Positions 62,764 to 64,000 of a DNA stretch of 64,000 nucleotides are shown in pieces. Within the stretch, counting starts at the first letter, position 1, and each line of letters opens with the position of its first letter. This DNA comes from Ignavibacteriales bacterium (GTDB lineage: Bacteria > Bacteroidota > Ignavibacteria > Ignavibacteriales > Melioribacteraceae): contig JAGUYK010000006.1 of NCBI GenBank assembly GCA_020061355.1, positions 310,001-374,000 of the forward strand, read 5' to 3'. Under the pieces are notes generated by a model. That model did not search any database, was not told the origin of the DNA, and saw only the letters and a program-made list of their open reading frames with translations. A program made the position numbers and the translations under genes.

Positions 62764-64000
62764 TTAACCGCTTTTTGTTGTAGTTGCGTTTAAATATTCT
62801 CTTGCTTTGTCAAAATATAAGGAGTTTGGGAATTTTTCAAGCATTTTCTGGTAGATTGAAGCAGCTTTTTGAAGGTCGACTATTCCGAATTGATAAGTCA
62901 TTCCGAGCAAAAAAGTTGATTTATCTGCAAAAATCGAAGTTTTTGAACTGTCGGAAAGATTTTCAAGAATTTGAACAGCTGAAAAAAAATCGTCCTCAAC
63001 CAAAAAAATTTCCGCCAACTTATAATTTGCGAACTCATTTAGAACAAATAAGTTATGATTATCAGCTAAAGTTTTTAGTTCGACGATGGATTCTTTCAGC
63101 TTATTTTGAAATAAAAGTCGATCTGCTTTTGCAAATTTTACAAGATTGATAGAATCTTTTCTTGATGCTGAAATCAATGCAGAATATTCGATTGCATCAT
63201 TAGCGAAATCGTTATTCAAATTGGAAAGAAGTTCTTTAAGAATACTTAATGAACCGGAAAAGTCGCCATTCCAGAAATCTACGAGTCCTTGATAAAACTT
63301 TACCTCTATTACAGTTGATAGATCATTAATTTCAAATCTTCTACTTTGATTAAGCAAATTTTTCGCATCATCCATCCGATCTTCTTTAATTGCAATTTTT
63401 CCTTTGGCGAGCAAAGATAAAGCGGTGTAATTAGAAAAGGATGATTTTCGAATCACAAGGTCATATAAACTATCGGCTTTCGTATAATCATTTAATTGGT
63501 TGAAATAAATTTCGGCAATTCTAAAAATTGCTTCGACGTGTGTTGAGTTATCGGGATAAGCTTTTGCCAACTGTGAGTACGAATTAATAACAGCTTTGTA
63601 TTCTTCGGTAAATCTTATTTTAGGTATTTGTAACGGCTTCCATGATTCTGAATTGTTTTTAAGTTTAGTGTTGAGATCCTCCTCCAGTGTTCGCGAATAA
63701 CCAATTCGAGCAATTGGAAATAGTGGGGAATTAGAATAATTGTCCACAATATATTTGTATGCTTTTGCAGAAATTTCAAATTGTCTGTTTCTATATGTTT
63801 CCTGGGCAAAGCCGAAAATATAATTGCCACCGGCGTTAACTTTTTTATCAAACTGTTTTATGCTTTCGAATGCTTCATTATTCATTCCGCTCAATGAATA
63901 GCAGAAAGAAAGCAAGTCATGGAAAACCGGAAGTTTATTTTGATCGGCATATTTTTTTACAATGCGGATGGTGCTTTCCATTGCACCGGGTCTGCTGAAA
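62764..64000 (-). CDS. TPR/tol-pal-type repeat protein, 5' end beyond the window
   Basis: The frame is open to the window edge (reading [14 protein letters not shown] at the top), so the start lies outside; 411 codons are visible. The protein is a solenoid of tetratricopeptide-like helical pairs, for example [40 protein letters not shown] and [20 protein letters not shown]. The repeat style (spacing with YPDN/FPNS between helices) matches YbgF/BamD-like TPRs of cell-envelope assembly proteins. Whether there is a signal peptide cannot be seen. It ends 2 nt before clpX. The methionine at 63981 is internal. Confidence 0.8.
   Translation of the reverse strand, partial: FSRPGAMESTIRIVKKYADQNKLPVFHDLLSFCYSLSGMNNEAFESIKQFDKKVNAGGNYIFGFAQETYRNRQFEISAKAYKYIVDNYSNSPLFPIARIGYSRTLEEDLNTKLKNNSESWKPLQIPKIRFTEEYKAVINSYSQLAKAYPDNSTHVEAIFRIAEIYFNQLNDYTKADSLYDLVIRKSSFSNYTALSLLAKGKIAIKEDRMDDAKNLLNQSRRFEINDLSTVIEVKFYQGLVDFWNGDFSGSLSILKELLSNLNNDFANDAIEYSALISASRKDSINLVKFAKADRLLFQNKLKESIVELKTLADNHNLFVLNEFANYKLAEIFLVEDDFFSAVQILENLSDSSKTSIFADKSTFLLGMTYQFGIVDLQKAASIYQKMLEKFPNSLYFDKAREYLNATTTKSG

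Overview
The window looks like chromosomal DNA from a member of the Ignavibacteria (Chlorobi/Bacteroidota side of the FCB group). The main evidence is a set of exported proteins ending in the type IX secretion (T9SS) type A sorting domain with the motif NYPNPFNPTTTI, which is typical of this lineage. Supporting evidence is a single-chain glycyl-tRNA synthetase, AT-rich coding sequence, and -7 boxes of the Bacteroidota type TAnnTTTG upstream of several genes. I see no tRNA or rRNA genes, CRISPR array, transposase or phage genes. About 49 protein genes fill nearly all the sequence. The genes at both ends are cut by the window.

Layout: 1-5.5 kb holds housekeeping and redox genes (end of a glutamine amidotransferase, a PAS histidine kinase, TsaC/Sua5, an inositol-phosphatase-family enzyme, thioredoxin, ferredoxin, a DUF4920-like exported protein). 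5.7-10.5 kb holds PriA, a Yip1-family membrane protein and a tight four-gene operon of an XRE regulator with three small membrane proteins. Directly repeated putative operators lie in front of that operon. 10.7-15.7 kb holds a tryptophanase, an uncharacterised protein, the AMMECR1-like and MEMO1-like proteins of the AmmeMemoRadiSam set, and an aminotransferase. 15.8-19.5 kb encodes exported proteins. 19.5-29.8 kb is carbohydrate-centred: transketolase, a GH5 lipoprotein, a large BNR-repeat protein, an alpha/beta hydrolase and a GH127 beta-L-arabinofuranosidase. 29.9-38.8 kb has a TPR histidine kinase, glycyl-tRNA synthetase, a gluzincin-type peptidase and an M16 peptidase pair. 38.9-45.2 kb is a TetR-controlled RND efflux operon. 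45.4-51.3 kb is a cluster of T9SS cargo genes. 51.4-58.0 kb has a HAD hydrolase, an ArsC-like protein, dipeptidyl-peptidase III, a B12-binding radical SAM enzyme and a two-component system. 58-64 kb has an FmdB-like zinc ribbon, an FAH-family enzyme, an exported protein of unknown function, a methyltransferase, ClpX and a TPR protein.

The points I think most deserve a second look are these. (1) Two genes, glycyl-tRNA synthetase and the GH5 lipoprotein, have complete N-termini encoded in frame but carry ATC and CTG where ATG is expected. (2) A subtilisin-like T9SS cargo gene is split from its own sorting domain by one in-frame TAA. (3) The XRE/three-membrane-protein operon has 13-bp direct repeats 21 bp apart overlapping a promoter-like sequence. 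(4) Strong G-run ribosome sites drive mini-ORFs that end 5 nt before exported-protein genes lacking their own ribosome site. (5) A folded intergenic element lies before a T9SS gene. All product names rest on reading motifs by eye; no database search was run.
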